Assembly: GCA_920105625.2 (NCBI GenBank)
Contig: OV050031.1
Coordinates: 71,309,995-71,373,994, forward strand
Reading direction: 5' to 3'
Source of the DNA: Clusia tigrina
Taxonomy: Eukaryota > Arthropoda > Insecta > Diptera > Clusiidae
DNA length: 64,000 nt
Positions 24,051 to 34,597 of the stretch are shown piece by piece (positions within the stretch are counted from its first letter, which is position 1; every line of letters begins with the position of its first letter). A program made the position numbers and the translations under genes. The notes under the pieces were generated by a model. The model saw nothing but the letters and a program-made list of their open reading frames with translations. It was not told where the DNA came from and did no database searches.

Positions 24051-26309
24051 AGTCGGCGTCTCAGTAGGCGTCGCAGCCTCTGTCAGCGTCTCTGAAGTCG
24101 TCTCAGTCGCTGCCGCTGTTGATTGGGGATCTGCTGCCTTCTCTATGCTTATATCTACCCCTATCTGCCTCAGTAGGCGTCTCAGTCGGCGTCTCAGTCG
24201 GCGTCGCAGCCTCAGTCAGCATCTCTGTTGGCGTTTCAGTCGCTGCCGCTGTGGATTGGGGGGTCTGCTGCCTTCTCTATGCCTATATCTACCCCTATCT
24301 GCATCAGTGGGCGTCTCAGTCGGCGTTGCAGCCTCTGTGAGCATCTCTGTAGGCGCGTCTGTCGTTGCCGCTGTCGCTGCCGCTGTTGGGGGTCTGCTGC
24401 CTTCTCTATGCTTATATCTACCCCTATCTGCCTCAGTAGGCGTCTCAGTCGGCGTCGCAGCCTCTGTTAGCGTCTCTGTAGGCGAATCAGTCGCTGCCAC
24501 TGTCGATTGGGGTGTCTGCTGCCTTCTCTATGCCTATATCTACTCCTCTCTTCCTCCGTCGGCGTCTCAGTCGGCGTCTCAGTCGGCGTCGCAGCTTCTG
24601 TCAGCGTCTCTGTAGGCGCATCAGTCGCTGCCGCTGTCGAGTGGGTGGTCTGCTGCCTTCCCTGTGCCTATATCTACCCCTATCTGCATCAGTCGGCGTC
24701 TCAGTGGGCGTCGCAGCTTCTGTAGGCGTCTCAGTCGCTGCCGCTGTCAATTGGGGGGTCTGGCGCCTTCTCTATGCCTATATCTACCCATATATGTCTC
24801 AGTCGGCGTCTCAGTCGGCGTCGCAGCCTCTGTCAGCATCTCTGTTGGTGTCTCAGTCGCTGCCGCTGTGGAATGGGGTGGTCTGCTGCCTTCTCTATGC
24901 CTATACCTACCCCTATCTGCCTCAGTCGGCGTCTCAGTAGGCGTCGCAGCCTGTGTCAGCGTCTCTGAAGGCGTCTCAGTCGCCACCGCTGTCGATTGGG
25001 GGGGTCTGCTGCCTTCTCTATGGATATATTTACCCCTCTCTGCCTCAGTCGGCGTTACAGCCTCTGTCAGCGTCTCTGTAGGCGAATCAGTCGATGCCGC
25101 TGTCGATTGGGGGTGTCTGCTGCCTTCTCTATGCCAATATCTACTCCTATCGACCTCAGTCGGCGTCCCAGTCGGTGTCGCAGCTTCTGTCAGCGTCTCT
25201 GTAGGCGAATCAGTCGCTGCCGCTGTCGAGTGGGGCTACTGCTGCCTTCTCTATGCCTATATCTACCCCTATCTGCATCAGTCGGCGTCTCAGTCGGCGT
25301 TGCAGCCTCTGTCAGCATCTCTGTAAGCGTCTCTGTCGCTGCCGCTGTTGATTGGGGGTCTGCTGCCGTCTCTATGCTTATATCTACCCCTATCTGCCTC
25401 AGTAGGCGTCTCAGTCGGCGTCTCAGTCGGCGTTGCAGCCTCAGTCAGCATCTCTGTTGGCGTTTCAGTCGCTGCCGCTGTGGATTGGGGGGGTCTGCTG
25501 CCTTCTCTATGCCGATATCTACCCCTATCTGCCTCAGTCGGCGTCTCAGTAGGCGTCGCCGCCTCTGTCAGCGTCTCTGAAGGCATCTCAGTCGCTGCCG
25601 CTGTCGATTGGGGGTTCTGCTGCCTTCTCTATGCCTAAATTTACCCCTATCTGCCTCAGTCCGCGTCGCAGACTCTGTCAGCGTCTCTGTAGGCGTCTCA
25701 GTCGATGCCGCTGTTGATTGGGGGGGTATGCTGCCTTCTCTATTCCTATATCTACCCCTATCTGCCTCAGTCGGCATCTCAGTTGGCGTCGCAGCCTCTG
25801 TCAGCGCCTCTGTAATCGTCTCAGTCGCTGCCGCTGTCGATTGGCGTGTCTGCTGCCTTCTCTGTTCCTATATCTACCCCTATCTGCCTCAGTAGGCGTC
25901 TCAGTCGGCGTCGCAGCCTCTGTCAACATCTCTGTTGGCGTTTCAGTCGCTGGGGCTGTGGATTGGGGGGGTCTGCTGCCTTCTCTATGCCTATATCTAC
26001 CCCTATCTGCCTCAGTCGGCGTCTCAGTAGGCGTCGCCGCCTCTGTCAGCGGCACTGAAGGCATCTCAGTCGCTGCCGCTGTCGATTGGGGATTCTGCTG
26101 CCTTCTCTATGCCTATATTTACCCCTATCTGCTTCAGTCCGCGTCGCAGGCTCTGTCAGCGTCTCTGTAGGCGTCTCAGTCGATGCCGCTGTTGATTGGG
26201 GGAGTATGCTGCCTTCTCTATGCCTATATCTACCCCTATCTGCCTCAGTCGGCGTCTCAGTCGGCGTCGCAGCCTCTGTCAGCGTCTCTGTAGGCGTCTC
26301 AGTCGCTGC
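24051..26309. repeat. Mosaic monomers, includes relative of window start
   Basis: The stretch includes the relative of positions 1-400 at 24097-24496, with the duplicated terminal 12-bp unit at 24361-24384. Beyond that are ordinary monomers, several with TATGGATATATTTACC heads as in block B. One tail has GCTGGGGCTGTGG near 25951 where others have GCTGCCGCTGTGG or GCTGGCGCTGTGG. I see no gene. Confidence 0.82.
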
Positions 26310-26711
26310 TGCTGTCGATTGGGGTGTCTGCTGCCTTCTCTATGCCTATATCTACTCCTATCTTCCTCAGTCGGCGTCTCAGTCGGCGTCTCAGTCGGCG
26401 TCTCAGTCGGCGTCGCAGCCTCTGTCAGCGTCTCTGTAGGCGCATCAGTCGTTGCTGCTGTCGATTGGGGGGTCTGCTGCCTTCTCTATGCCTATATCTA
26501 CCCATATCTGCTTCAGTCGACGTCTGAGTCGGGGTCGCAGTCTCTGTCAGCGTCTCTGTTTACGTCTTAGTAGTTGCCGCTGTGGATTGGGGGGTCTGGT
26601 GCCTTCTCTATGCCTATATCTAACCCTCTCTGCCTCAGTCGGCGTCTCAGTCGGCGTCGCAGCCTCTGTCAGCGTCTCTCTAGGCGTCCCAGTCGCTGTC
26701 GCTGTCGATTG
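26310..26711. repeat. 502-bp-period duplication, copy 1
   Basis: This matches 26812-27213 at an offset of 502. Both copies share the rare TCTCTCTAGGCGTCCCAG near 26675/27177, the GACGTCTGAGTCGG variant and three tandem GTCGGCGTCTCA units. The first copy continues with GATTGAGGG, the second with GATTGGGGGG. Confidence 0.9.
26370..26417 (+). repeat. 12-bp unit expansion, three plus one units
   Basis: Three GTCGGCGTCTCA units plus GTCGGCGTCGCA. The same arrangement is at 26872-26919 in the 502-bp copy. Confidence 0.93.
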
Positions 26712-26811
26712 AGGGAGGTCTGCTGCCTTCTCTATGCCAATATCTACCCCTATCTGCCTCAGTCGAAGTCGCTGCCTCTGTCAGCGTCTCTGTAGGCGTC
26801 TCAGTCGCTGC

Positions 26812-27213
26812 CGCTGTCGATTGGGGTGTCTGCTGCCTTCTCTATGCCTATATCTACTCCTATCTTCCTCAGTCGGCGTCTCAGTCGGCGTCTCAGTCGG
26901 CGTCTCAGTCGGCGTCGCAGCCTCTGTCAGCGTCTCTGTAGGCGCATCAGTCGTTGCTGCTGTCGATTGGGGGGTCTGCTGCCTTCTCTATGCCTATATC
27001 TACCCATATCTGCTTCAGTCGACGTCTGAGTCGGGGTCGCAGTCTCTGTCAGCGTCTCTGTTTACGTCTTAGTAGTTGCCGCTGTGGATTGGGGGGTCTG
27101 GTGCCTTCTCTATGCCTATATCTAACCCTCTCTGCCTCAGTCGGCGTCTCAGTCGGCGTCGCAGCCTCTGTCAGCGTCTCTCTAGGCGTCCCAGTCGCTG
27201 TCGCTGTCGATTG
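26812..27213. repeat. 502-bp-period duplication, copy 2
   Basis: This repeats 26310-26711 with the same private variants. About 100 bp of unduplicated monomer (26712-26811, with a CAGTCGAAGTCGCTG tail lacking one or more 12-bp units) separates the copies. Confidence 0.9.
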
Positions 27214-28209
27214 GGGGGTCTGCTGCCTTCTCTATGCCTATATCTACCCCTATCTGCATCAGTCGGCGTCTCAGTTGGCGTTGCAGCCTCTGTCAGCATC
27301 TCTGTAGGCGTCTCTGTCGCTGCCGCTGTTGATTGGGGGTCTGCTGCCTTCTCTATGCTTATATCTACCCCTATCTGCCTCAGTAGGCGTCTCAGTCGGC
27401 GTCGCAGCCTCTGTCAACATCTCTGTTGGCGTTTCAGTCGCTGGCGCTGTGGATTGGGGGGGTCTGCTGCCTTCTCTATGCCTATATCTACCCCTATCTG
27501 CCTCAGTCGGCGTCTCAGTAGGCGTCGCCGCCTCTGTCAGCGTCACTGAAGGCATCTCAGTCGCTGCCGCTGTCGATTGGGGATTCTGCTGCCTTCTCTA
27601 TGCCTATATTTACCCCTATCTGCTTCAGTCCGCGTCGCAGGCTCTGTCAGCGTCTCTGTAGGCGTCTCAGTCGATGCCGCTGTTGATTGGGGGAGTATGC
27701 TGCCTTCTCGATGCCTATATCTACCCCTATCTGCCTCAGTCGGCGTCTCAGTCGGCGTCGCAGCCTCTGTCAGCGTCTCTGTAGGCGTCTCAGTCGCTGC
27801 CGCTGTCGAGTGAGGCGGATTGGGGGGGGGCTGCTGCCTTGTCTATGCCTATATCTACCCCTACCTGCCTCAGTCGGCATCTCTGTTAGCGTCGCAGCCT
27901 CTGTCAGCGCCTCTGTAGGCGTCTCAGTCGCTGCCGCTGTCGACTGGCGTGTCTGCTGCCTTCTCTATGCCTATATCTACTCCTATCTTCCTCAGTCGGC
28001 GTCTCAGTCGGCGTCTCAGTCGGCGTCGCAGCCTCTGTCAGCGTCTCTGTAGGCGCATCAGTCGCTGCCGCTGTCGAGTGGGTGGTCTGCTGCCTTCTCT
28101 GTGCCTATATCTACCCCTATCTGCATCAGTCGGCGTCTCAGTGGGCGTCGCAGCCTCTGTAGGCGTCTCAGTCGTTGCTGCTGTCGATTGGGGGTCTGGC
28201 GCCTTCTCT
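27214..28209. repeat. Mosaic monomers with an irregular junction near 27808
   Basis: Most of this is ordinary monomers. At 27808-27830 the usual junction is replaced by GAGTGAGGCGGATTGG followed by more G, so one partial junction abuts another. The next head has CTTGTCTATGCC and a tail with CTCTGTTAGCGTCGC, both also found near 34260 and 40117. Confidence 0.82.
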
Positions 28210-28740
28210 ATGCCTATATCTGCCCATATATGTCTCAGTCGGCGTCGCAGCCTCTGTCAGCATCTCTGTTGGCGTCTCAGTCGCTGCCGCTGTGGAATGT
28301 GGGGGTCTGCTGCCTTCTCTATGCCTATATCTACCCCAATCTGCCTCAGTCGGCGTCTCAGTAGGCGTCGCTGCCTCTGTCAACGTCTCTGAAGGCATCT
28401 CAGTCGCTGCCGCTGTCGATTGGGGGTTCTGCTGCCTTCTCTATGCCTATATTTACCCCTATCTGCCTCAGTCCGCGTCGCAGACTCTGTCAGCGTCTCT
28501 GTAGGCGTCTCAGTCGATGCCGCTGTTGATTGGGGGTATGCTGCCTTCTCTATACCTATATCTACCCCTATCTGCCTCAGTCGGCGTCTCAGTCGGCGTC
28601 GCAGCCACTGTCAGCGTCTCTGTAGGCGCATCAGTCGCTACCGCTGTCGAGTGGGTGGTCTGCTGCCTTCTCTGTGCCTATATCTATCCCTATCTGCATC
28701 AGTCGGCGTCTCAGTGGGCGTCGCAGCCTCTGTAGGCGTC
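28210..28740. repeat. Block copied at 29.6-30.3 kb
   Basis: Positions 28210-28605 match 29616-30011 at an offset of 1,406. Positions 28606-28740 match about 30134-30268 at 1,528. The difference is 122, so the second copy has exactly one extra monomer. Shared markers are TATCTGCCCATATATGTC and GAATGTGGGGGTCTG. Confidence 0.85.
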
Positions 28741-28758
28741 TCAGTCGTTGCTGCTGTC

Positions 28759-28880
28759 GATTGGGGGGTCTGCTGCCTTCTCTATGCCTATATCTACCCC
28801 TATCTGCCTCAGTCGGCGTCTCAGTCGGCGTCGCAGCCTCTGTCAGCGTCTCTGTAGGCGTCTCAGTCGCTGTCGCTGTC
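28759..28880 (+). repeat. Representative full-length monomer (122 bp)
   Basis: This copy is close to the consensus and easy to delimit: it begins at GATTGGGGGG and ends just before the next GATTG. The first 50 bp (28759-28808) are the head: a G-run, TCTGCTGCC, then a CTAT-rich segment. The last 72 bp (28809-28880) divide exactly into six 12-bp units, five ending in GTC and one in GTA. The first two are identical (TCAGTCGGCGTC). The tail therefore looks like an old 12-bp minisatellite captured in a larger unit. Because 122 is 2 mod 3, the reading frame shifts at each monomer. Confidence 0.93.
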
Positions 28881-29175
28881 GATTGAGGGAGGTCTCCTGC
28901 CTTCTCTATGCCAATATCTACCCCTCTCTGCCTCAGTCGAGGTCTCAGTCGGCGTCGCAGCCTCTGTCAGCGTCTCTGTAGGCGTCTTAGTCGCTGCCTC
29001 TGTCGATTGGGGGTTCTGCTGCCTTCTCTATACCTACATCTACCCCTACCTGCCTCAGTCGGCATCTCAGTCTGCGTCGCAGCCTCTGTCAGCGCCTCTG
29101 TAGGCGTCTCAGTCGCTGCCGCTGTCGATTGGGGGGTCTGGCGCCTTCTCTATGCCTATATCTACCCATATCTGT

Positions 29176-29625
29176 CTCAGTCGGCGTCTCAGTCGGCGTC
29201 GCCGCCCCTGTCAGCGTCTCTGAAGGCATCTCAGTCGCTGCCGCTGTCGATTGGGGGTTCTGCTGCCTTCTCTATGCCTATATTTACCCCTATCTGCCTC
29301 AGTCCGCCTCGCAGACTCTGTCAGCGTCTCTGTAGGTGTCTCAGTCGCTGCCGCTGTCGATTGGGGTGTCTGCTGCCTTCTCTATGCCTATATCTACTCC
29401 TATCTTCCTCAGTCGCCGACTCAGTCGGCGTCGCAGCCTCTGTCAGCGTCTCTGTATTCGCATCAGTTGCTGCCGCTGTCGAGTGGGTGGTCTGCTGCTT
29501 TCTCTGTGCCTATATCTACCAATATCTGCATCAGTCGGCGTCTCAGTGGGCGTCGCAGCCTCTGTAGGCGTCTCAGTCGTTGCTGCTGTCTATTGGGGGG
29601 TCTGCTGCCTTATCTATGCCTATAT
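29176..29625. repeat. 1,174-bp-offset pair, copy 1
   Basis: This matches 30350-30799 at an offset of 1,174. Shared private variants include CAGTCCGCCTCGC (29299/30473), CAGTCGCCGACTCAG (29411/30585) and GTATTCGCATCAGTTGC. It ends where this copy turns into the TCTGCCCATATATG head. Confidence 0.87.
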
Positions 29626-30349
29626 CTGCCCATATATGTCTCAGTCGGCGTCGCAGCCTCTGTCAGCATCTCTGTTGGCGTCTCAGTCGCTGCCGCTGTG
29701 GAATGTGGGGGTCTGCTGCCTTCTCTATGCCTATATCTACCCCAATCTGCCTCAGTCGGCGTCTCAGTAGGCGTCGCTGCCTCTGTCAGCGTCTCTGAAG
29801 GCATCTCAGTCGCTGCCGCTGTCGATTGGGGGTTCTGCTGCCTTCTCTATGCCTATATTTACCCCTATCTGCCTCAGTCCGCGTCGCAGACTCTGTCAGC
29901 GTCTCTGTAGGCGTCTCAGTCGATGCCGCTGTTGATTGGGGGTGTGCTGCCTTCTCTATACCTATATCTACCCCTATCTGCCTCAGTCGGCGTCTCAGTC
30001 GGCGTCGCAGCCTCTGTCAGCGTCTCTATAGGCGTCTCAGTCGCTGCCGCTGTCGATTGGGGTGTCTGCTGCCTTCTCTATGCCTATATCTACTCCTATC
30101 TTCCTCAGTCGGCGTCTCAGTCGGCGTCGCAGCCACTGTCAGCGTCTCTGTAGGCGCATCAGTCGCTACCGCTGTCGAGTGGGTGGTCTGCTGCCTTCTC
30201 TGTGCCTATATCTATCCCTATCTGCATCAGTCGGCGTCTCAGTGGGCGTCGCAGCCTCTGTAGGCGTCTCTGTAGGCGTCTCAGTCGCTGTCGCTGTCGA
30301 TTGAGGGAGGTCTGCTGCCTTCTCTATGCCAATATCTACCCCTCTCTGC
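29626..30349. repeat. Second copy of the 28.2-28.7 kb block
   Basis: This is the partner of 28210-28740 with one additional monomer (about 30012-30133) and a truncated tail near 30260, where two TCTGTAGGCGTCTC segments stand side by side. It separates the two copies of the 1,174-bp-offset pair. Confidence 0.8.
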
Positions 30350-30799
30350 CTCAGTCGGCGTCTCAGTCGGCGTCGCCGCCCCTGTCAGCGTCTCTGAAGG
30401 CATCTCAGTCGCTGCCGCTGTCGATTGGGGGTTCTGCTGCCTTCTCTATGCCTATATTTACCCCTATCTGCCTCAGTCCGCCTCGCAGACTCTGTCAGCG
30501 TCTCTGTAGGTGTCTCAGTCGCTGCCGCTGTCGATTGGGGTGTCTGCTGCCTTCTCTATGCCTATATCTACTCCTATCTTCCTCAGTCGCCGACTCAGTC
30601 GGCGTCGCAGCCTCTGTCAGCGTCTCTGTATTCGCATCAGTTGCTGCCGCTGTCGAGTGGGTGGTCTGCTGCTTTCTCTGTGCCTATATCTACCAATATC
30701 TGCATCAGTCGGCGTCTCAGTGGGCATCGCAGCCTCTGTAGGCGTCTCAGTCGTTGCTGCTGTCTATTGGGGGGTCTGCTGCCTTATCTATGCCTATAT
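30350..30799. repeat. 1,174-bp-offset pair, copy 2
   Basis: This repeats 29176-29625 including the CCGCCTCGC and CGCCGACTC variants, with a small number of changes such as GTGGGCATCGC near 30721 for GTGGGCGTCGC. Confidence 0.87.
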
Positions 30800-31929
30800 C
30801 TACCCCTATCTGCTTCAATCGACGTCTCAGTCGGGGACGCAGCCTCTGTCAGCGTCTCTGGTTACGTCTTAGTAGTTACCGCTGTGGATTGGGGGGTCCG
30901 GTGCCTTCTCTATGCCTTTATCTACCCCTATCTGCCTCAGTAGGCGTCTCAGTCGGCGTCTCAGTCGGCGTTGCAGCCTCAGTCAGCTTCTCTGTTGGCG
31001 TTTCAGTCGCTGCCGCTGTGGATTGGGGGGGTCTGCTGCCTTCTCTATGCCGATATCTACCCCTATCTGCCTCATTCGGCGTCTCAGTAGGCGTCGCCGC
31101 CTCTGTCAGCGTCTCTGAAGGGATCTCAGTCGCTGCCGCTGTCGATTGGGGGTTCTGCTGCCTTCTCTATGCCTAAATTTACCCCTATCTGCCTCAGTCC
31201 ACGTCGCAGACTCTGTCAGCGTCTCTGTAGGCGTCTCAGTCGATGCCGCTGTTGATTGGGGGGGTATGCTGCCTTCTCTATGCCTATATCTACCCCTATC
31301 TGCCTCAGTCGGCATCTCAGTTGGCGTCGCAGCCTCTGTCAGCGCCTCTGTAGGCGTCTCAGTCGCTGCCGCTGTCGATTTGCGTGTCTGCTGCCTTCTC
31401 TGTGCCTATATCTACCCCTATCTGCATCAGTCAGCGTCTCAGTGGGCGTCGCAGCCTCTGTAGGCGTCTCAGTCGTTGCTGCTGTCGATTGGGGGGTCTG
31501 CTGCCTTCTCTATGCCTATATCTACCCCTATCTGCATCAGTCGGCGTCTCAGTCGGCGTTGCAGCCTCTGTCAGCATCTCTGTAGGCGTCTCTGTCGCTG
31601 CCGCTGTTGATTGGGGGTCTGCTGCCTTCTGTATGCTTATATCTACCCCTATCTGCCTCAGTAGGCGTCTCAGTCGGCGTCGCAGCCTCTGTCAACATCT
31701 CTGTTGGCGTTTCAGTCGCTGGCGCTGTGGATTGGGGGGGTCTGCTGCCTTCTCTATGCCTATATCTACCCCTATCTGCCTCAGTCGGCGTCTCAGTAGG
31801 CGTCGCCGCCTCTGTCAGCGTCACTGAAGGCATCTCAGTCACTGCCGCTGTCGATTGGGGATTCTGCTGCCTTCTCTATGCCTATATTTACCCCTATCTG
31901 CTTCAGTCCGCGTCGCAGGCTCTGTCAGC
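30800..31929. repeat. Mosaic monomers
   Basis: These are ordinary monomers with the TTTACG-type variant in a modified form (GGTTACG near 30859) and the TATGCCTAAATTTACC head near 31170 that also occurs near 25635 and, as TAAATGTACC, near 42400. No gene is seen. Confidence 0.82.
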
Positions 31930-32330
31930 GTCTCTGTAGGCGTCTCAGTCGATGCCGCTTTTGATTGGGGGAGTATGCTGCCTTCTCTATGCCTCTATCT
32001 ACCCCTATCTGCCTCAGTCGGCGTCTCAGTCGGCGTCGCAGCCTCTGTCAGCGTCTCTGTAGGCGTCTCAGTCGCTGCCGCTGTCGATTGGGGTGTCTGC
32101 TGCCTTCTCTATGCCTATATCTACTCCTATCTTCCTCAGTCGGAGTCTCAGTCGGCGTCTCAGTCGGCGTCGCAGCCTCTGTCAGCGTCTCTATAGGCGC
32201 ATCAGTCGTTGCTGCTGTCGATTGGGGGGTCTGCTGCCTTCTCTATGCCTATATCTACCCCTATCTGCTTCAGTCGACGTCTGAGTCGGGGTCGCAGTCT
32301 CTGTCAGCGTCTCTGAAGGCATCTCAGTCG
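31930..32330. repeat. 489-bp-period duplication, copy 1
   Basis: This matches 32419-32819 at an offset of 489. Both share GATGCCGCTTTTGATTGG, TATGCCTCTATCTA and CAGTCGGAGTCTCAG. The second copy has TAAACC near 32489 where the first has TACCCC. Confidence 0.88.
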
Positions 32331-32418
32331 CTGCCGCTGTCGATTGGGGGTTCTGCTGCCTTCTCTATGCCTATATTTACCCCTATCTGCCTCAGTCCGC
32401 GTCGCAGACTCTGTCAGC

Positions 32419-32819
32419 GTCTCTGTAGGCGTCTCAGTCGATGCCGCTTTTGATTGGGGGAGTATGCTGCCTTCTCTATGCCTCTATCTAAACCTATCTG
32501 CCTCAGTCGGCGTCTCAGTCGGCGTCGCAGCCTCTGTCAGCGTCTCTGTAGGCGTCTCAGTCGCTGCCGCTGTCGATTGGGGTGTCTGCTGCCTTCTCTA
32601 TGCCTATATCTACTCCTATCTTCCTCAGTCGGAGTCTCAGTCGGCGTCTCAGTAGGCGTCGCAGCCTCTGTCAGCGTCTCTGTAGGCGCATCAGTCGTTG
32701 CTGCTGTCGATTGGGGGGTCTGCTGCCTTCTCTATGCCTATATCTACCCCTATCTGCTTCAGTCGACGTCTGAGTCGGGGTCGCAGTCTCTGTCAGCGTC
32801 TCTGTTTACGTCTTAGTAG
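32419..32819. repeat. 489-bp-period duplication, copy 2
   Basis: This repeats 31930-32330. The intervening 32331-32418 is most of one ordinary monomer. It carries CAGTAGGCG near 32651 where copy 1 has CAGTCGGCG. Confidence 0.88.
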
Positions 32820-33188
32820 TTGCCGCTGTGGATTGGGGGGTCTGGTGCCTTCTCTATGCCTATATCTAACCCTCTCTGCCTCAGTCGGCGTCTCAGTCGG
32901 CGTCGCAGCCTCTGTCAGCGTCTCTGTGGGCGTCCCAGTCGCTGTCGCTGTCGATTGAGGGAGGTCTGCTGCCTTCTCTATGCCAATATCTACCCCTATC
33001 TGCCTCAGTCGAAGTCGCTGCCTCTGTCAGCGTCTCTGTAGGCGTCTTACTCGCTGCCTCTGTCGATTGGGGGTTCTGCTGCCTTCTCTATACCTATATC
33101 TAATCCTACCTGCCTCAGTTGGCATCTCAGTTGGCGTCGCAGCCTCTGTCAGCGCCTCTGTAGGCGTCTCAGTCGCTGCCGCTGTCGA
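32820..33188. repeat. Mosaic monomers (a-b-c trimer)
   Basis: The start of an a-b-c subtype trimer. The a-type monomer has the short CAGTCGAAGTCGCTGCC tail also seen near 26760, 43247 and 44424. Confidence 0.82.
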
Positions 33189-34597
33189 TTGGGGGGTCTG
33201 GCGCCTTCTCTATGCCTATATCTACCCATATCTGCCTCAGTCGGCGTCTCAGTCGGCGTCGCAGCCTCTGTCAGCATCTCTGTTGGCGTCTCAGTCGCTG
33301 CCGCTGTGGATTGGGGGGGTCTGCTGCCTTCTCTATGCCTATATCTACCCCTCTCTGACTCAGTCGGCGGCGCAGCCTCTGTCAGCGTCTCTGTAGGCGT
33401 CCCAGTCGCTGTCGCTGTCGATTGAGGGAGGTCTGCTGCCTTCTCTATGCCTATATCTACCCCTATCTGCCTCAGTCGGCATCTCAGTAGGCGTCGCAGC
33501 CTCTGTCAGCGTCTCTGAAGGCGTCTCAGTCGCTGCCGCTGTCGATTGGGGGGTCTGCTGCCTTCTCTATGGATATATTTACCCCTATCTGCCTCAGTCG
33601 GCGTCGCAGCCTCTGTCAGCGTCTCTGTAGGCGTCTCAGTCGATGCCGCTGTTGATTGGACGGGTATGCTGCCTTCTCTATGCCTATCTGCCTCAGTCGG
33701 CGTCTCAGTCGGCGTCGCAGCCTCTGTCAGCGTCTCTGTAGGCCTCTCAGTCGCTGTCGATTGGGGGTGTCTGCTGCCTTCTCTATGCCTATATCTACTC
33801 CTATCTTCCTCAGTCGGCGTCTCAGTCGGCGTCGCAGCCTCTGTCAGCGTCTCTGTAGGCGAATCAGTCGCTGCCGCTGTCGAGTGGGGGGTCTGCTGCC
33901 TTCTCTATGCCTATATCTACCCCTATCTGCATCAGTCGGCGTCTCAGTGGGCGTCGCAGCCTCTGTAGGCGAACCAGTCGCTGCCGCTGTCGATTGGGGG
34001 GTCTGCTGCCTTCTCTATGCCTATATATACCCCTATCTGCATCAGTCTGCGTCTCAGTCGGCGTTGCAGCCTCTGTCAGCATCTCTGTAGGCGTCTCTGT
34101 CGGTGCCGCTGTTGATTGGGAGTCTGCTGCCTTCTCTATGCTTATATCTACCCTTATCTGCCTCAGTAGGCGTCTCAGTCGGCGTCTCAGTCGGCGTCGC
34201 AGCCTCAGTCAGCATCTCTGTTGGCGTTTCAGTCGCTGTGGATTGGGGGGGGCTGCTGCCTTGTCTATGCCTATATCTACCCCTACCTGCCTCTGTCGGC
34301 ATCTCTGTTAGCGTCGCAGCCTCTGTCAGCGCCTCTGTAGGCGTCTCAGTCGCTGCCGCTGTCGACTGGCGTGTCTGCTGCCTTCTCTATGCCTATATCT
34401 ACTCCTATCTTCCTCAGTCGGCGTCTCAGTCGGCGTCGCAGCCTCTGTCAGCGTCTCTGTAGGCGCATCAGTCGCTGCCGCTGTCGAGTGGGTGGTCTGC
34501 TGCCTTCTCTGTGCCTATATCTACCCCTATCTGCATCAGTCGGCGTCTCAGTGGGCGTCGCAGCCTCTGTAGGCGTCTCAGTCGTTGCTGCTGTCGA
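33189..34597. repeat. Block H, copy 1 (1.4 kb, partner 6 kb away)
   Basis: This matches 39191-40466. The offset is 6,002 then 5,990 (one 12-bp unit), then 5,857 after about 34090, where this copy has one extra monomer-sized segment (133 bp), then 5,869. Shared markers: the 12-bp head deletion CTCTATGCCTATCTGCC at 33677, GATTGGACGGG, and CTTGTCTATGCC near 34260. Confidence 0.87.
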
